Origin: a bacterium | GTDB taxonomy: Bacteria > Pseudomonadota > Alphaproteobacteria > Caulobacterales > Hyphomonadaceae | Direction: 5' to 3' | Assembly: GCA_016125045.1 (NCBI GenBank) | Contig: WGML01000009.1 | Location: 1 to 64,000 of the forward strand | DNA: 64,000 bases | Part shown: piece by piece, positions 33,995-43,718 of the stretch | Layout of the letters: each line of letters starts with the position of its first letter | How positions within the stretch are numbered: position 1 is the stretch's first letter | Program-made: the position numbers and the translations under genes | The notes under the pieces: generated by a model | The model's database searches: none | Seen by the model: only the letters and a program-made list of their open reading frames with translations | What the model was told of the DNA's origin: nothing

Positions 33995-35518
33995 ATGCGA
34001 AAGACGCCCCAACGGAGTTTGGTCATCAGCCTCGTCGGCTGTCTTGCCTGGTCCGTGTCCGCCTGTTCATCCGCGCCGCCGTCTGAGGGACCGCCCGTCG
34101 CCCCGCCCAGCACGATCGCCGACGCGGCGCGGCCGCAGCAGGCGGCGGCCGGAACTGCCGCGCGGCCGCCGGGCCCCGCGCTTCTCGCGCTCGCCGCCGG
34201 ATACAAGTCGCTCTTCGCCTGCAATGGCCGCTACGCCGCCCAGCGCACACTGGAGGACATCAAGGCGGGCGAACTCTCGCGGACCTACCGGGACTATGAT
34301 CCCGCCTTCGCGGCGACGCCCGATCCGGTGTTCGACGACGCCGCCCGCAGCGTTTCAACCCGTTTCGCCGCCGACTCGCCGCCGCGGATCGCGGTGTGGC
34401 GCGAGCATTTCGGCTGCACGCTGCTTCCCAAAGGGGCTGCCGCCGCAACCGCCGCAGGACTTCCGAGGCTTGCGTCCGCTGCGGCCGCGCCGGACCGCAG
34501 CGCGATCGCCTGGCCGGCGGGCGACCGACCCTCGGACGCTTCGGCGCTTGGCGCAGACGCACGCGCCGCGCTGTCAAAGGTTCTCAACTCGGCGTTCGAC
34601 CGAAAAACCTATGGTCCTGGGTCGGAGACGACCGCGGTGCTGGTCGCGAGCCGCGACGCCGTGCTGGCCGAGCAGTACCGCGCGGATTTCGGCCCTTACG
34701 AGCCGCAGCGCACCTGGTCGGCGGCAAAGAGCATGGCCGCGACGCTGATCGGCGTGGCCGTCGGCGAGGGACGCCTTCGCATCGATGATCCGGCGGACCT
34801 GCCGGAATGGCGCGAGACGGGAGACCCGCGTCGCGCGATCACCTTGCGTCATCTGCTGAACATGGCGTCGGGGCTCGACGCGGGGACTGCCGGAAGCCGC
34901 ACCGACGATGTCTATTTTGGCGGCGCGCGCGTCGCCGATCATTCCGGAAAGGGGTCGCTGCTTCACCCGCCCGGCTCACGCTTCAACTACGCCAACAACG
35001 ACACCATGCTCACCATGCGGGTTCTGGCCGCGGCCTATCCCGATCGCGAGGCCTACTGGACCGCCGTCCACGGTTTCTTCGACAGCCTCGGCATGACGCA
35101 CACCACCGCCGGCGTCGACTGGACAGGCGACTACATCATGTCGAGCCAGGTCTGGACCACGGCGCGGGACCTCGCCCGCCTCGGGCTTCTCTATCTCGAT
35201 GACGGCGTCAGGGACGGCCGGCGGATCCTGCCGGAGGAATGGGCGAGGTTTGTCGCATCGCCCGCGCCCGCCCAGCCTCCGCTGGAGGGCCGGGACGGCG
35301 CTCAGCTGCCGGGCTATGGCGCGCAGTTCTGGCTGTGGGGCGAACGCCACGGACTGCCGGAAGGGTCCTACGCGGCGCAGGGCAATCGCGGCCAGTACCT
35401 GATGATCGTTCCGGCGACGGGCCTCGTCATCGTGCGCCGCGGCCTCGATGCGCCCGGCGCGGGGTTCGACATCGCGGCCTTCTCCGCCAACGTGCTCGCC
35501 GCGATCGAGCCCGAATAG
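33995..35518 (+). CDS. Lipoprotein serine hydrolase of the class C beta-lactamase family
   Basis: A 507-residue protein with a lipoprotein signal (lipobox VSAC, Cys24). The first 200 residues are Ala/Pro-rich and then a region with no recognised domain. The catalytic domain (about 210-500) has S242-x-x-K245 in WSAAKSMAATLIG and Y332-A-N in FNYANND. The third motif region is GSYAAQGNRGQYL rather than KTG. This combination is typical of NylB/EstB-like esterases and amidases rather than true beta-lactamases, so antibiotic resistance should not be assumed. GGAG precedes the ATG at eight bases. It ends 13 bases from the convergent phytase gene. Confidence 0.8.
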   Translation: MRKTPQRSLVISLVGCLAWSVSACSSAPPSEGPPVAPPSTIADAARPQQAAAGTAARPPGPALLALAAGYKSLFACNGRYAAQRTLEDIKAGELSRTYRDYDPAFAATPDPVFDDAARSVSTRFAADSPPRIAVWREHFGCTLLPKGAAAATAAGLPRLASAAAAPDRSAIAWPAGDRPSDASALGADARAALSKVLNSAFDRKTYGPGSETTAVLVASRDAVLAEQYRADFGPYEPQRTWSAAKSMAATLIGVAVGEGRLRIDDPADLPEWRETGDPRRAITLRHLLNMASGLDAGTAGSRTDDVYFGGARVADHSGKGSLLHPPGSRFNYANNDTMLTMRVLAAAYPDREAYWTAVHGFFDSLGMTHTTAGVDWTGDYIMSSQVWTTARDLARLGLLYLDDGVRDGRRILPEEWARFVASPAPAQPPLEGRDGAQLPGYGAQFWLWGERHGLPEGSYAAQGNRGQYLMIVPATGLVIVRRGLDAPGAGFDIAAFSANVLAAIEPE

Positions 35519-35531
35519 GCCCGGCGCGTCC

Positions 35532-36539
35532 TCAGGGCGCGAGACCCAGCGCGCGCTCCACCTCGCGCCAGTCGACCAGCTTGAAGTTCTGATCCACTCC
35601 GGACCTCGGATTGCCGTCATCCTGCACCACCAGCACTCCGGCGGGATATCCCGGCAGCGCGGCCGATGACGCATCAAGCCCGTCCGTGTGGGTCACGCGA
35701 TCGACGCCGTCGCCCGCGCCCACCCGGATCACCCCGCGAACGGCGTAGGGCGGCGAACGGTCATAGACCACGAAACGATCCTTCTCCTGGGCCGACACCA
35801 CGAGGAATCCGCCGCCGTCAGCGCCGAGCCACAGCGACACCCCTTCAACGTCCGCCGCCAGTCCGCGCCCGGAGGAAACCGTGTCCACGCCAACCGGTGG
35901 GCCCTCCGGATCGGCGAGATTGAACGCCCAGACCCCCACCGCCTCCTCGCCGACGAACAGCCTGCGCGCCGCGTCGTCGAAGACGCAGCCCTCGACTTGC
36001 GAGCCGAGCTTCAACGTCCTCGACAGGACCGCCGTGGGGGCGCCAGCACCGACATCGGACACCGACCAGAGCTCAACCGTTCCGTCCTTGTAGGTGACGC
36101 CTGCGACATACCCGCCGTCGATCATCCCCGCACATACGCCGTAAGGCTCAACGCGTACGACAGGCGTGTCGCCAGCGTGAGTCACGGTCGCTGAACCGGG
36201 ATCGATACGGAACCAGGACAGCCCGTTCACCGCATCATTGCTGCCGACCGCGAGATCGCCGCGCACATCGACATTGTTCAGCCGCCCGACGGGCAGCATC
36301 TGTGTTTCACGACCGGCAAGATCGTAGACGTGCAGCCCCTCCTCCTTGTTCGAGCCAAGGATACGGCTGTGTTCAGGCCGAAGGCGGTTGACCCACAGCG
36401 CCGGATCATCCGCGCGATCGCCGACGCCCGTCATCGGATCGGTCTCGATACTGGGGACCACCTCGACGACCGTGATCCCCCGGTGCGTGCACCCCGCCCC
36501 CGCGATCAACAGCGCAACGCCCGCAAGCACGACCCGCAT
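35532..36539 (-). CDS. Beta-propeller phytase (3-phytase family), lipoprotein
   Basis: A 335-residue protein with lipoprotein signal MRVVLAGVALLIAGAGC. The mature part has the phytase propeller pattern: DRADDPALWVN near the N-terminus, GSNKEEGLHVYDLAGR, GRLNNVDVR, CVFDDAARRLFVGEEAVGVW, DVEGVSLW and a C-terminal HTDGLDA and GVLVVQDDGN. These acidic loops bind calcium and phosphate in the family. It should release phosphate from phytate at the cell surface or in the periplasm. The start at 36539 has GGGGAAG upstream; a longer frame to 36587 would overlap the end of the receptor gene. It lies 35 bases after that receptor and is probably co-transcribed. Confidence 0.85.
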   Translation of the reverse strand: MRVVLAGVALLIAGAGCTHRGITVVEVVPSIETDPMTGVGDRADDPALWVNRLRPEHSRILGSNKEEGLHVYDLAGRETQMLPVGRLNNVDVRGDLAVGSNDAVNGLSWFRIDPGSATVTHAGDTPVVRVEPYGVCAGMIDGGYVAGVTYKDGTVELWSVSDVGAGAPTAVLSRTLKLGSQVEGCVFDDAARRLFVGEEAVGVWAFNLADPEGPPVGVDTVSSGRGLAADVEGVSLWLGADGGGFLVVSAQEKDRFVVYDRSPPYAVRGVIRVGAGDGVDRVTHTDGLDASSAALPGYPAGVLVVQDDGNPRSGVDQNFKLVDWREVERALGLAP

Positions 36540-36574
36540 CGAGACTTCCCCGCCGTTTCTGACGATCGCTCCGC

Positions 36575-39406
36575 CTAGTTCGTCCACCGCACCCCGAACA
36601 CGACAGTCGAGCCGAACTCGTCATACTGGGACAGCCGGCGTTCGTCGCCGTGGTAGTAATACTCCGGCGCGTCTGTCAGATTCTTCCCTTCCAGCGTGAG
36701 CTGGACGTTAGGGGTGAGGTCGTACTTGATCGACGCCTCAACGAGAAGGCGGTCATCGGTGTAACGATCAAGATCAGGATCGTTGCGATCCGTGGTGAAG
36801 ATCTCGTCGAGGTAGTCCCCCCGGTAGTTCGCCGACACACGGATGTCCCACGGACCCTTGTCGTAACCTAGCGCGAAATTCCAGACCGTGTCGTTCTGCT
36901 TGAGCAGCGGCACTTCACGGCCGGTTGGCAGCGTCGCCTCGGAATCGGCGAGGGTGAGGTTGGCCGATGCGAGGAAGCCCTCGAAGACAGGACCGATGAA
37001 ATCGAGCTGTTGCACGTAGTTGAATTCGAGGCCGGTCACGCGCGCTGACCCCGCGTTGATGAAGGTCGACACCTCAGCGAGGCCAGCGACGGTCGCCGCC
37101 GGAAGGAATGACAGATCCACCGACGCCGGCAGGTCGCCGATATCGTAGGTGGCCGGGAAGATCGCGTTGTCGATCTCCTTGTGGAAGACGCCGCCCGAAA
37201 CGACCGACAGCCGCGTTGGATAGTATTCGAGCGACAGGTCGAAATTGTCGGCGTTGTAGGCTTCGAGCGCCGGGTTGCCGAGTTCGATCTCGTCCTGGTC
37301 CTCGTTGAAGGCCACGGTCGGGGCCATCTCGCCGAACGCCGGGCGCACCACGGCGGCGTAGTATGCCGCCCGTCCGACCAACTTGTCCGAGAAGGAGTAT
37401 TTCAGGTTCACGCTCGGCAGCACGTCGGTGTAGTCGCGGGAGAACCTACGCTGCGTCACCGCAGCGGGATCCCCGCCCTCGGCGAAGATGTTCCCGACCG
37501 ACGAAACATCGGTCTGCTCGACGCGGACGCCGGCGACAACGGCGAGAGCGCCGATGTCGAACGTTCCCATCGCATAGCCAGCAAGGATCTGTTCTTCGAT
37601 CGTATAGTCGCCCGCGATGCTCTCAAGGTCGGAGCCGGCCTCATCGAGTTGATCCGGCGTGAAGGTCCCCCGAAGCGCGCGCGTCAGCCCCGCGTCGGGC
37701 CAGTTGTACATCGGGTTTGGGAGGCGCCAGTTTCCGATCGGATTCGACGTCTGAACGAAATCGGACAGGATCAAGCTGTCGTCTTCCCAGATCAGGATAT
37801 TCTGATCACGAATCTTCTCGCGATCACGGAACTTCAAGCCGCCCTTCCAGGTCACCGGCGTCGATCCGATCAGAGCATCGCGCGCAACATCGATCTTGCC
37901 CGCCCATTCGGTGTCTTCGTTGTTGGTGAACTCCTGCTCGAACGCGTCGAGTTCATAGTTCGCGGGGTTCGAAAGGAACGGCAGCGCCGGGCCGGAGATG
38001 CGAGGGCGCTCTGGATCGGCGTAGTCGAAGATGATCGACCCGGTCGTGTTGTTGCGCTGCTCCGGCGTCGACCGGAAAGTCACGTCGTGATTGTTCGAAT
38101 CGTCTTCCTGCGCGAACGCGTAGGACACCTCGTAGTTGAAGGTCCAGTCGCCGAATTCCGTGATCCCGCCAGCAGAATAGGTCTGGATGTTGCGCACCTC
38201 TTCGCGCAAGCGGACCTCTGCGTCGACTTCTCCGCGACGGTAGGCGATCGTGTTCTGGGTCGCCGAGACGATCTCTTCGTCAAATTCCCTGAATTCGAAC
38301 TTGTTGCGAATCTCGTCGTCTGCGTAACGGTTGTACAGGGTGCGCAGATAGAGTTCGGTTGTGTCGCTCGCCTGGAAATCGAGGTTGAGAACGACGCCGA
38401 GCCGTTCGCGGGTCAGATCGTAGAAGCGCTGCTCATAGTCGTCGTTCGGGACGATGAAGGACGCGCCGGGGGCGGGGATCAGGAAATCGGCGCCGTCCAC
38501 CTCACCCCAGCCGCCGGTCTCGTTGTTGTGGGCCTCGATCCGCAGATCCTGGTAGTTCACGGAGAATGCGACGCCCAGGCGCTCGCCGAACGTATCCGAG
38601 AAGGTGAATGTGCCCTTTGGCGACAGCTCCTCGGTTATCTCGTTGTAAGCCCCTTCGAGCTTCGCGCGCATGAAGCGGCCCTTCCGATCGAAGGCGGAGA
38701 TCGTCTTCAGATTGATCACGCCCCCGAGCGTGTCAGCGTCAACGTCCGGCGTCAGGGACTTCTGAACTTCGATCGAGTCGAGGAGGTCGGCAGGAACACC
38801 ATCCAGGAGCACACCGCGACGATCTTCAGGAGACGGCGTCCGCACGCCGTTGATGCTGGATGCGATCAGATCGGTATTAAGCCCTCGGATTGAGACGTAG
38901 CGCCCCTCGCCCTGATCGTTCTCGATCGACACGCCGGGAACCCGTGAAATACTGTCCGCCACGGTGGTGTCCGGAAAGTTCCCGAGCGCGTCGGAGTCAA
39001 TGACCGAAATGATCGCATTGGATGCACGCTGCTGGTTGATCGCACCGGCCTGCGCCGCGGCCGCGCCGACGATAAGGATGTTGGCTCCGCCAACGTCAGC
39101 GCCGATCTGCGCGTCGCCGCGCGAGTCGTCTCCGGCGACCACGACCGTGAGACTCACCGGATCGGCGCCAACATACGAGACGCGCAGGGTGTATGTGCCC
39201 GCCGGGATATTCGAGAACCGGTATTCTCCAAAGCGACCAGTCGTCGCCGTTCGGTCCAGTTCCTCGATGGTTACGATCGCACCTTGCATGGGCGACTGCC
39301 CGGACCGGTCGGTGACCACACCTTGAAGCTGGTCGGCGTATGCCGCCTGCACCGCACCCATTCCCAAAACACCAAGCGCGAACGCCCGTCCGATCCCCTT
39401 AACCAT
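36575..39406 (-). CDS. TonB-dependent receptor with carboxypeptidase-regulatory-like N-terminal domain, phytase-linked
   Basis: A 943-residue receptor. A signal peptide ends AYADQ. A small beta-sandwich domain of the CarboxypepD-reg type follows (about 25-95: LQGVVTDRSGQSPMQGAIVTI, TATTGRFGEYRFSNIPAGTYTL). Then a plug with NAIISVIDSDALGNFPDT, RVPGVSIEN and GRYVSIRGL, and a barrel ending TVVFGVRWTN. This Caulobacter-type receptor class takes up sugars and other organic ligands. It is directly upstream of the phytase gene, so it probably imports phytate or its products; that is inference from context. GGAGG precedes the ATG. Confidence 0.85.
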   Translation of the reverse strand: MVKGIGRAFALGVLGMGAVQAAYADQLQGVVTDRSGQSPMQGAIVTIEELDRTATTGRFGEYRFSNIPAGTYTLRVSYVGADPVSLTVVVAGDDSRGDAQIGADVGGANILIVGAAAAQAGAINQQRASNAIISVIDSDALGNFPDTTVADSISRVPGVSIENDQGEGRYVSIRGLNTDLIASSINGVRTPSPEDRRGVLLDGVPADLLDSIEVQKSLTPDVDADTLGGVINLKTISAFDRKGRFMRAKLEGAYNEITEELSPKGTFTFSDTFGERLGVAFSVNYQDLRIEAHNNETGGWGEVDGADFLIPAPGASFIVPNDDYEQRFYDLTRERLGVVLNLDFQASDTTELYLRTLYNRYADDEIRNKFEFREFDEEIVSATQNTIAYRRGEVDAEVRLREEVRNIQTYSAGGITEFGDWTFNYEVSYAFAQEDDSNNHDVTFRSTPEQRNNTTGSIIFDYADPERPRISGPALPFLSNPANYELDAFEQEFTNNEDTEWAGKIDVARDALIGSTPVTWKGGLKFRDREKIRDQNILIWEDDSLILSDFVQTSNPIGNWRLPNPMYNWPDAGLTRALRGTFTPDQLDEAGSDLESIAGDYTIEEQILAGYAMGTFDIGALAVVAGVRVEQTDVSSVGNIFAEGGDPAAVTQRRFSRDYTDVLPSVNLKYSFSDKLVGRAAYYAAVVRPAFGEMAPTVAFNEDQDEIELGNPALEAYNADNFDLSLEYYPTRLSVVSGGVFHKEIDNAIFPATYDIGDLPASVDLSFLPAATVAGLAEVSTFINAGSARVTGLEFNYVQQLDFIGPVFEGFLASANLTLADSEATLPTGREVPLLKQNDTVWNFALGYDKGPWDIRVSANYRGDYLDEIFTTDRNDPDLDRYTDDRLLVEASIKYDLTPNVQLTLEGKNLTDAPEYYYHGDERRLSQYDEFGSTVVFGVRWTN

Positions 39407-39537
39407 CTATCGCCCCTCCTGAAACCGAGGTCGCGCTCTGGCACGACTTTGTGACGCGGGAGATTCGGTTTGAAGACAGTCTGATGACAATTGAGCTCCG
39501 CGCTTGCGTTCGGACGGATTCGCTGGATAGGTCTCCG

Positions 39538-39720
39538 CAGCGATGGGTTCCCCGTGACGGGGATCAAAAGGGAATCGGGTGAAACGCCCGAGCTGTCCCC
39601 GCAACTGTCAGCGGCGAGCCGAACGCCATCAAAGCCACTGGAGACGCCCCTTGCGGGGCTGAACCGGGAAGGCGGCGGACCCGGCCTTGACCCGTGAGCC
39701 AGGAGACCTGCCCGCCGCTG
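39538..39720 (+). ncRNA. Cobalamin riboswitch upstream of btuB
   Basis: The conserved cobalamin-element landmarks appear in order: AGGGAATCGGGTGAAACGCC at 39569-39588, GAGCTGTCCCCGCAACTGT just after, GCCACTGGAGACGCC at 39634-39648, GGGAAGGCGG at 39666-39675, and the B12 box AGCCAGGAGACCTGCC at 39697-39712. Outer bases CAGCG (39538-39542) and CGCTG (39716-39720) can close the P1 stem. It is on the plus strand, 136 bases ahead of the btuB start, and should shut off the operon when adenosylcobalamin is plentiful. The expression platform was not identified. Confidence 0.95.
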
Positions 39721-39856
39721 TCGTCTCTGGGCCGGACCGGGTGAGTCCGAACCTGCGGAAGCTTTCCGAATGACGGCGACCCGAACAGACCGCTCCGGCG
39801 GCCGACGATGGCGTCGCGCCTGCTCCGGACGGACGCACAACCAACGGAGTCGTCCT

Positions 39857-41863
39857 GTGCAGAACCAGACCTTGTCTATCTTTCGATCTCATCATCTCAA
39901 CTGGCCCGCCAGGGTCGCGCTCGCAACGCTCAGCTGGGCGGTGCTCATCGCCGCTCCGGCGCACGCGCAGTCTGCGGACGCGCCATCCGAGGAGACGTCG
40001 GTGATCATCGTCACCGGCGTCGCCAAGCCCACCGCACAGGCCGAAACCGGCGTCTCGACCACCGTGATCACGCTCGACGCGCTCGAGGCGGGGGGACAGG
40101 CCTATGTCGGCGACGCGCTTCGTCAGACGCCCGGGATCGCGATCACCCGGGTCGGACCGTTCGGCGGCCTGACCCAGGCGCGCATCCGCGGCGCGGAGGG
40201 AAACCACACGCTGGTCCTGCTTGACGGGGTCGATGTGTCTCCGGCCGGGACCGGCGAGACCGATCTGTCGACGCTGCTCACAGGCAATGTTCAGCGCATT
40301 GAGATCGTTCGCGGCGCACAGAGCGGGCTATACGGATCAAACGCGCTCGCCGGCGTCATCAACGTCATCACCGAGCGCGACCTCGACAGGCCGACCGTCT
40401 TTGCGTCAATCGAAGGAGGATCGTTCAACACCGGGCAGATCATTCTCGACGCCGGCCTCGGGGACGGCGAGAGTTCGCTCTCCGCCGGTCTCGTCTACCG
40501 TACAACCTCCGGGTTCGATGCATCAGTGCGCGGCGCGAACGCAGGCCCCGCGTCCCTCGAAGGCGACCGCGAAGGCGACAGGAACACCACCTACTATCTG
40601 CAGGGCGCGCGGGCGTTCGCAGGCGCGCTGCAGGTTCGGGGCTTTGCACGCTATGTCGAGAAATCCTCGGAGTTCGACGGCTTCGACTTTTCCGGCGTCC
40701 CCGAGTTTCAGGGGCTGCCCTTTGACGACCCCTCCCGCAGCAAGACGTTCGATCTGAATTTCGGCGGATCAGCGACGCTCACGCTGGCCGACGGGCGTTC
40801 GGTCTCCCGCTTCGCGGTCGGGTCGACCGACAGTGAAACCCAGGGAGGATTCTTCGGCGATGTGTCGTCGCGACGAACGGCCAATCTTCGCTCCGCCTAC
40901 ACGTTCGGACCGCAGGCGTTCGTCTCAACGATCACAGGCTTCGTCGACTACAAGGAGGAGACCTACCGCAACACGACGCCATTCAGCCCCGAACAAATCC
41001 CGGAACAGTCCCGCTCCCTCACCGGCATCGGCGTCGACTATCGCGCGGCGATCAGGGGGCAGGTGTTCCTCTCCGCAGTGGTGCGCCATGACGACAATGA
41101 CGCGTTCGAGGATGCAGACACTTACGGCCTCTCGGCGGCGTGGCGGATTCCGGACACGGGCCTTAGGCTCCACTCGAGCGCGGGTTCAGGCGTCGCCAAT
41201 CCTTCCTTCTTCGAGCAGTTCGGCTTCGACCCTGGCAGCTTTGCGGGCAACCCCAACCTCAAGCCCGAGCGGGGCGACAGCTGGGACATCGGGATCGAGT
41301 CGACGTTCTGGAACGGAAAGGCGGTCGCGGACGTCACGTGGTTCCAGTCAAGGCTTGAGGACGAGATCACCTTCTTCTTCGACCTGAACACGTTCCTGTC
41401 CTCCTACCGCAATGCATCGGGCGCGAGCGACCGGCAGGGCCTGGAGGGAAGTCTGTTGCTCCGTCCGACCGATGCACTGGACTTCACGGCGACCATCACA
41501 TCGCTCGACGCATCCGACGCGTCGGGCGCCGCGGAGGTGCTGCGCCCCGAATTGCAGGGCGCGATCGATCTGAACTGGCGCGCGCCGGATGGTCGAACCC
41601 GGCTGAATGCCGGCGTCCTCCACACCGGCGACCGATTTGACAACGACTTCCGCGCCGCTCCGGCGCTGATCGGGCTCGATCCCTATACGCTGTTGCGCGT
41701 CGGCGCGTCCTACCAGCTGACACCGCGGATCGAGCTCTTCGGGCGGATCGAGAACCTCGCCGACGACGACTATGTCGAAAGCTTCGGCTACCGCACGCCC
41801 GGCCGCGCCGCCTATGTCGGGCTGCGGATCAGGGAACCCGCAACCGGCGGGCGGGCGCGATGA
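39857..41863 (+). CDS. btuB: TonB-dependent vitamin B12 receptor BtuB
   Basis: A 668-residue outer-membrane receptor. The GTG at 39857 has GGAG seven bases upstream and gives a signal peptide ending APAHAQ; the frame back to 39770 is within the leader. A TonB-box-like ETSVIIVTG precedes the plug. Plug signals: YVGDALRQTPGIAITRVGPFGGLTQARIRGAEGNHTLVLLDGV and the conserved SNALAGVINVIT. The barrel follows; the C-terminus ends with basic residues after the last strand AAYVGLRIRE. BtuB-type length (about 600-670) and the riboswitch and btuFCD neighbours make cobalamin the ligand. It overlaps btuF by 4 bases. Confidence 0.9.
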   Translation: MQNQTLSIFRSHHLNWPARVALATLSWAVLIAAPAHAQSADAPSEETSVIIVTGVAKPTAQAETGVSTTVITLDALEAGGQAYVGDALRQTPGIAITRVGPFGGLTQARIRGAEGNHTLVLLDGVDVSPAGTGETDLSTLLTGNVQRIEIVRGAQSGLYGSNALAGVINVITERDLDRPTVFASIEGGSFNTGQIILDAGLGDGESSLSAGLVYRTTSGFDASVRGANAGPASLEGDREGDRNTTYYLQGARAFAGALQVRGFARYVEKSSEFDGFDFSGVPEFQGLPFDDPSRSKTFDLNFGGSATLTLADGRSVSRFAVGSTDSETQGGFFGDVSSRRTANLRSAYTFGPQAFVSTITGFVDYKEETYRNTTPFSPEQIPEQSRSLTGIGVDYRAAIRGQVFLSAVVRHDDNDAFEDADTYGLSAAWRIPDTGLRLHSSAGSGVANPSFFEQFGFDPGSFAGNPNLKPERGDSWDIGIESTFWNGKAVADVTWFQSRLEDEITFFFDLNTFLSSYRNASGASDRQGLEGSLLLRPTDALDFTATITSLDASDASGAAEVLRPELQGAIDLNWRAPDGRTRLNAGVLHTGDRFDNDFRAAPALIGLDPYTLLRVGASYQLTPRIELFGRIENLADDDYVESFGYRTPGRAAYVGLRIREPATGGRAR

Positions 41864-42708
41864 TCGCGTTGCGCGCTTTCGTCTGTCTGTGCGCGGCCGC
41901 AACCACGCTGGCCGGGTTTGCGAAGGCTGATGACGGGCGGCCGAAACCCGCACGCATCGTCTCGCTGAATGTGTGCACCGACCAGTTGCTGCTGAAACTT
42001 GCAGACCCGGATCGCATCGCGGCGGTGTCGCATCTGTCTCTGAGCCCGCCCGATGCGCCGCCGGACATCCGCGCGCTCGCCTCCCGCCACCTCATCGTGC
42101 GCGGGCTCGCCGAGGAGGTGATCCCCCTGAAACCGGATCTGGTCGTCGCCGGCGTCTATGGCGCCCGGCCGACCGTCGATCTGCTCAAGCGACTGGGCTA
42201 CCGGGTCGTCGAGTTTGCTCCGGAATCGAACTTCGACGATGTCCGGGCGACGATACGGTCCTTCGGCGCGGCGATCGGTGAAAGCGAACGCGCCGCCGCG
42301 ATGATCGCCGACATGGACCGCCGGCTCGCCGCGATCGCGCCGAAAGCCGACGATCATGGGCGGGAACGGGTCTACGCCCGCATCAGCGCCAACAACTGGG
42401 TCGCGGGGAACGACACCCTCGCCGCGGCGATCAGCGCCGCTGCGGGATACCAGACACTCGGCGGGAGGATGGGGTTTTCCGGCTATCGCAACGTGTCGCT
42501 TGAAGCGCTCGTCACGATTCGCCCCGACCTGATGTCCCTGTCCTCTCCGTGGTCGGACCCGCCGTCGATGGCGACCGAAATGTTGCGCCATCCAGCGCTT
42601 CGCGCGGTTGCGGGGCGCAGCCGCATAATTGATATCCCAGACAATCTCTGGACCTGCGGCGGTCCTTACGCCGTCGAGGCGGCGGAGCGTCTGGCGGCGG
42701 CGCAATGA
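41860..42708 (+). CDS. btuF: Cobalamin ABC transporter, periplasmic binding protein BtuF
   Basis: A 282-residue periplasmic protein of the helical-backbone type III binding fold (two domains joined by one long helix). The signal peptide ends near AGFAKA. Family signals: RIVSLNVCTDQLLLKLADPDRIAAVSHLS, the loop LKPDLVVAGVYG and the C-terminal domain region GRMGFSGYRNVSLEALVTIRPDLMSL. It carries B12 from BtuB to BtuC. The ATG overlaps the btuB stop (ATGA). The ending has WTCGGPYAVEAAERLAA, also common in cobalamin/Fe-siderophore binding proteins. Confidence 0.88.
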   Translation: MIALRAFVCLCAAATTLAGFAKADDGRPKPARIVSLNVCTDQLLLKLADPDRIAAVSHLSLSPPDAPPDIRALASRHLIVRGLAEEVIPLKPDLVVAGVYGARPTVDLLKRLGYRVVEFAPESNFDDVRATIRSFGAAIGESERAAAMIADMDRRLAAIAPKADDHGRERVYARISANNWVAGNDTLAAAISAAAGYQTLGGRMGFSGYRNVSLEALVTIRPDLMSLSSPWSDPPSMATEMLRHPALRAVAGRSRIIDIPDNLWTCGGPYAVEAAERLAAAQ

Positions 42709-43718
42709 CCCCCCCTCGCTATCCCTTGCTCGCCTATCCCGTGCTGGCGGCCGGCCTCGCCATCATCGTGGCCTGTCTGTGCGTGATGTCGATGTTGACC
42801 GGGCCGTCGCCACTGGGCGTCCTCGCCCTGATCGGCGGCGTGCGGGGCGAGGACGCCGACACCGCCTGGCTGATCCTGCGCGAGGTCAGGCTGCCGCGCA
42901 CCCTGCTCGCGGCGATGATCGGCTTCTCGCTCGGCCTCGCCGGCGCGGCGCTGCAGGGCTATCTGCGCAATCCGCTGGCGGACCCGGGCGTGATCGGCGT
43001 GTCGGCGACGGCGGCGTTCGGCGCTGTGCTGGCGCTCTATACCGGTCTGTCGCTCGCCTTCCCCCTCGCCCTGCCGCTGACGGCGATCGGGGCCGCGCTC
43101 GTGTGCGTTCTGCTGCTGGAGGGGCTTGCCGGGCGCGGCGGCGCGCTCGGACTGATCCTGGCCGGCGTTGCGATCTCGAGCCTTGCCGGGGCGCTGACCT
43201 CGCTTGCGCTCAACCTGTCCCCGAACCCTTATGCGGCGCTGGAAATCATCTTCTGGTTGCTCGGATCGGTGACGGATCGAAGTCTTGATCAGGCGGCGCT
43301 CGCCGCCCCCTTCATGTTCGCAGGCTGGGTGATCCTGCTCTTCACCGCCAATTCGCTCAACGCGCTGAGCCTTGGCGAGGAGGCGGCCGCGGGCCTCGGC
43401 GTTGACCTCTCCCGGCTGCGGCTGCTCGTCGTCCTCGGCGCGGCGGTCAGCGTCGGTGCAGCGACCGCGGTGGCGGGCGCCATCGGCTTTGTCGGCCTGA
43501 TCGTCCCGCACATGCTTCGCGGCCTCGTCGGACACCGGCCGGGACCGCTGTTGCTGGTGAGCGGCCTCGGCGGCGCGGTCCTCCTGCTGTCGGCCGATAT
43601 ACTCGTGCGGCTGATCTCGGTCGGGTCCGAACTTCGTCTGGGCGTCGTCACGGCGCTACTCGGGGCGCCGGTGTTTCTGTCGCTCGCCATGCGGTCACGA
43701 CGGATGTTCGGCGCATGA
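42705..43718 (+). CDS. btuC: Cobalamin ABC transporter, permease BtuC
   Basis: A 337-residue FecCD-family permease with about ten helices. Family signatures: RLPRTLLAAMIGFSLGLAGAALQGYLRNPLADPGVIGVSATAAFGAV near the N-terminus and GFVGLIVPHMLRGLVGHRPGPLL near the C-terminus. It forms the inner-membrane channel with BtuD. Overlap of 4 bases with both btuF and btuD (ATGA) shows coupling. The B12 specificity comes from the riboswitch and btuB context; FecCD permeases alone cannot be told apart from siderophore permeases. Confidence 0.88.
   Translation: MTPPRYPLLAYPVLAAGLAIIVACLCVMSMLTGPSPLGVLALIGGVRGEDADTAWLILREVRLPRTLLAAMIGFSLGLAGAALQGYLRNPLADPGVIGVSATAAFGAVLALYTGLSLAFPLALPLTAIGAALVCVLLLEGLAGRGGALGLILAGVAISSLAGALTSLALNLSPNPYAALEIIFWLLGSVTDRSLDQAALAAPFMFAGWVILLFTANSLNALSLGEEAAAGLGVDLSRLRLLVVLGAAVSVGAATAVAGAIGFVGLIVPHMLRGLVGHRPGPLLLVSGLGGAVLLLSADILVRLISVGSELRLGVVTALLGAPVFLSLAMRSRRMFGA

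Noticed and set aside
33995..35518. Antibiotic-resistance beta-lactamase
   Set aside because: The third motif is not KTG and the sequence fits NylB/EstB-like hydrolases; resistance cannot be claimed.
37181..38893. A 570-codon plus-strand frame inside the phytase-linked receptor gene
   Set aside because: Antisense shadow of the receptor, with no recognisable domain.
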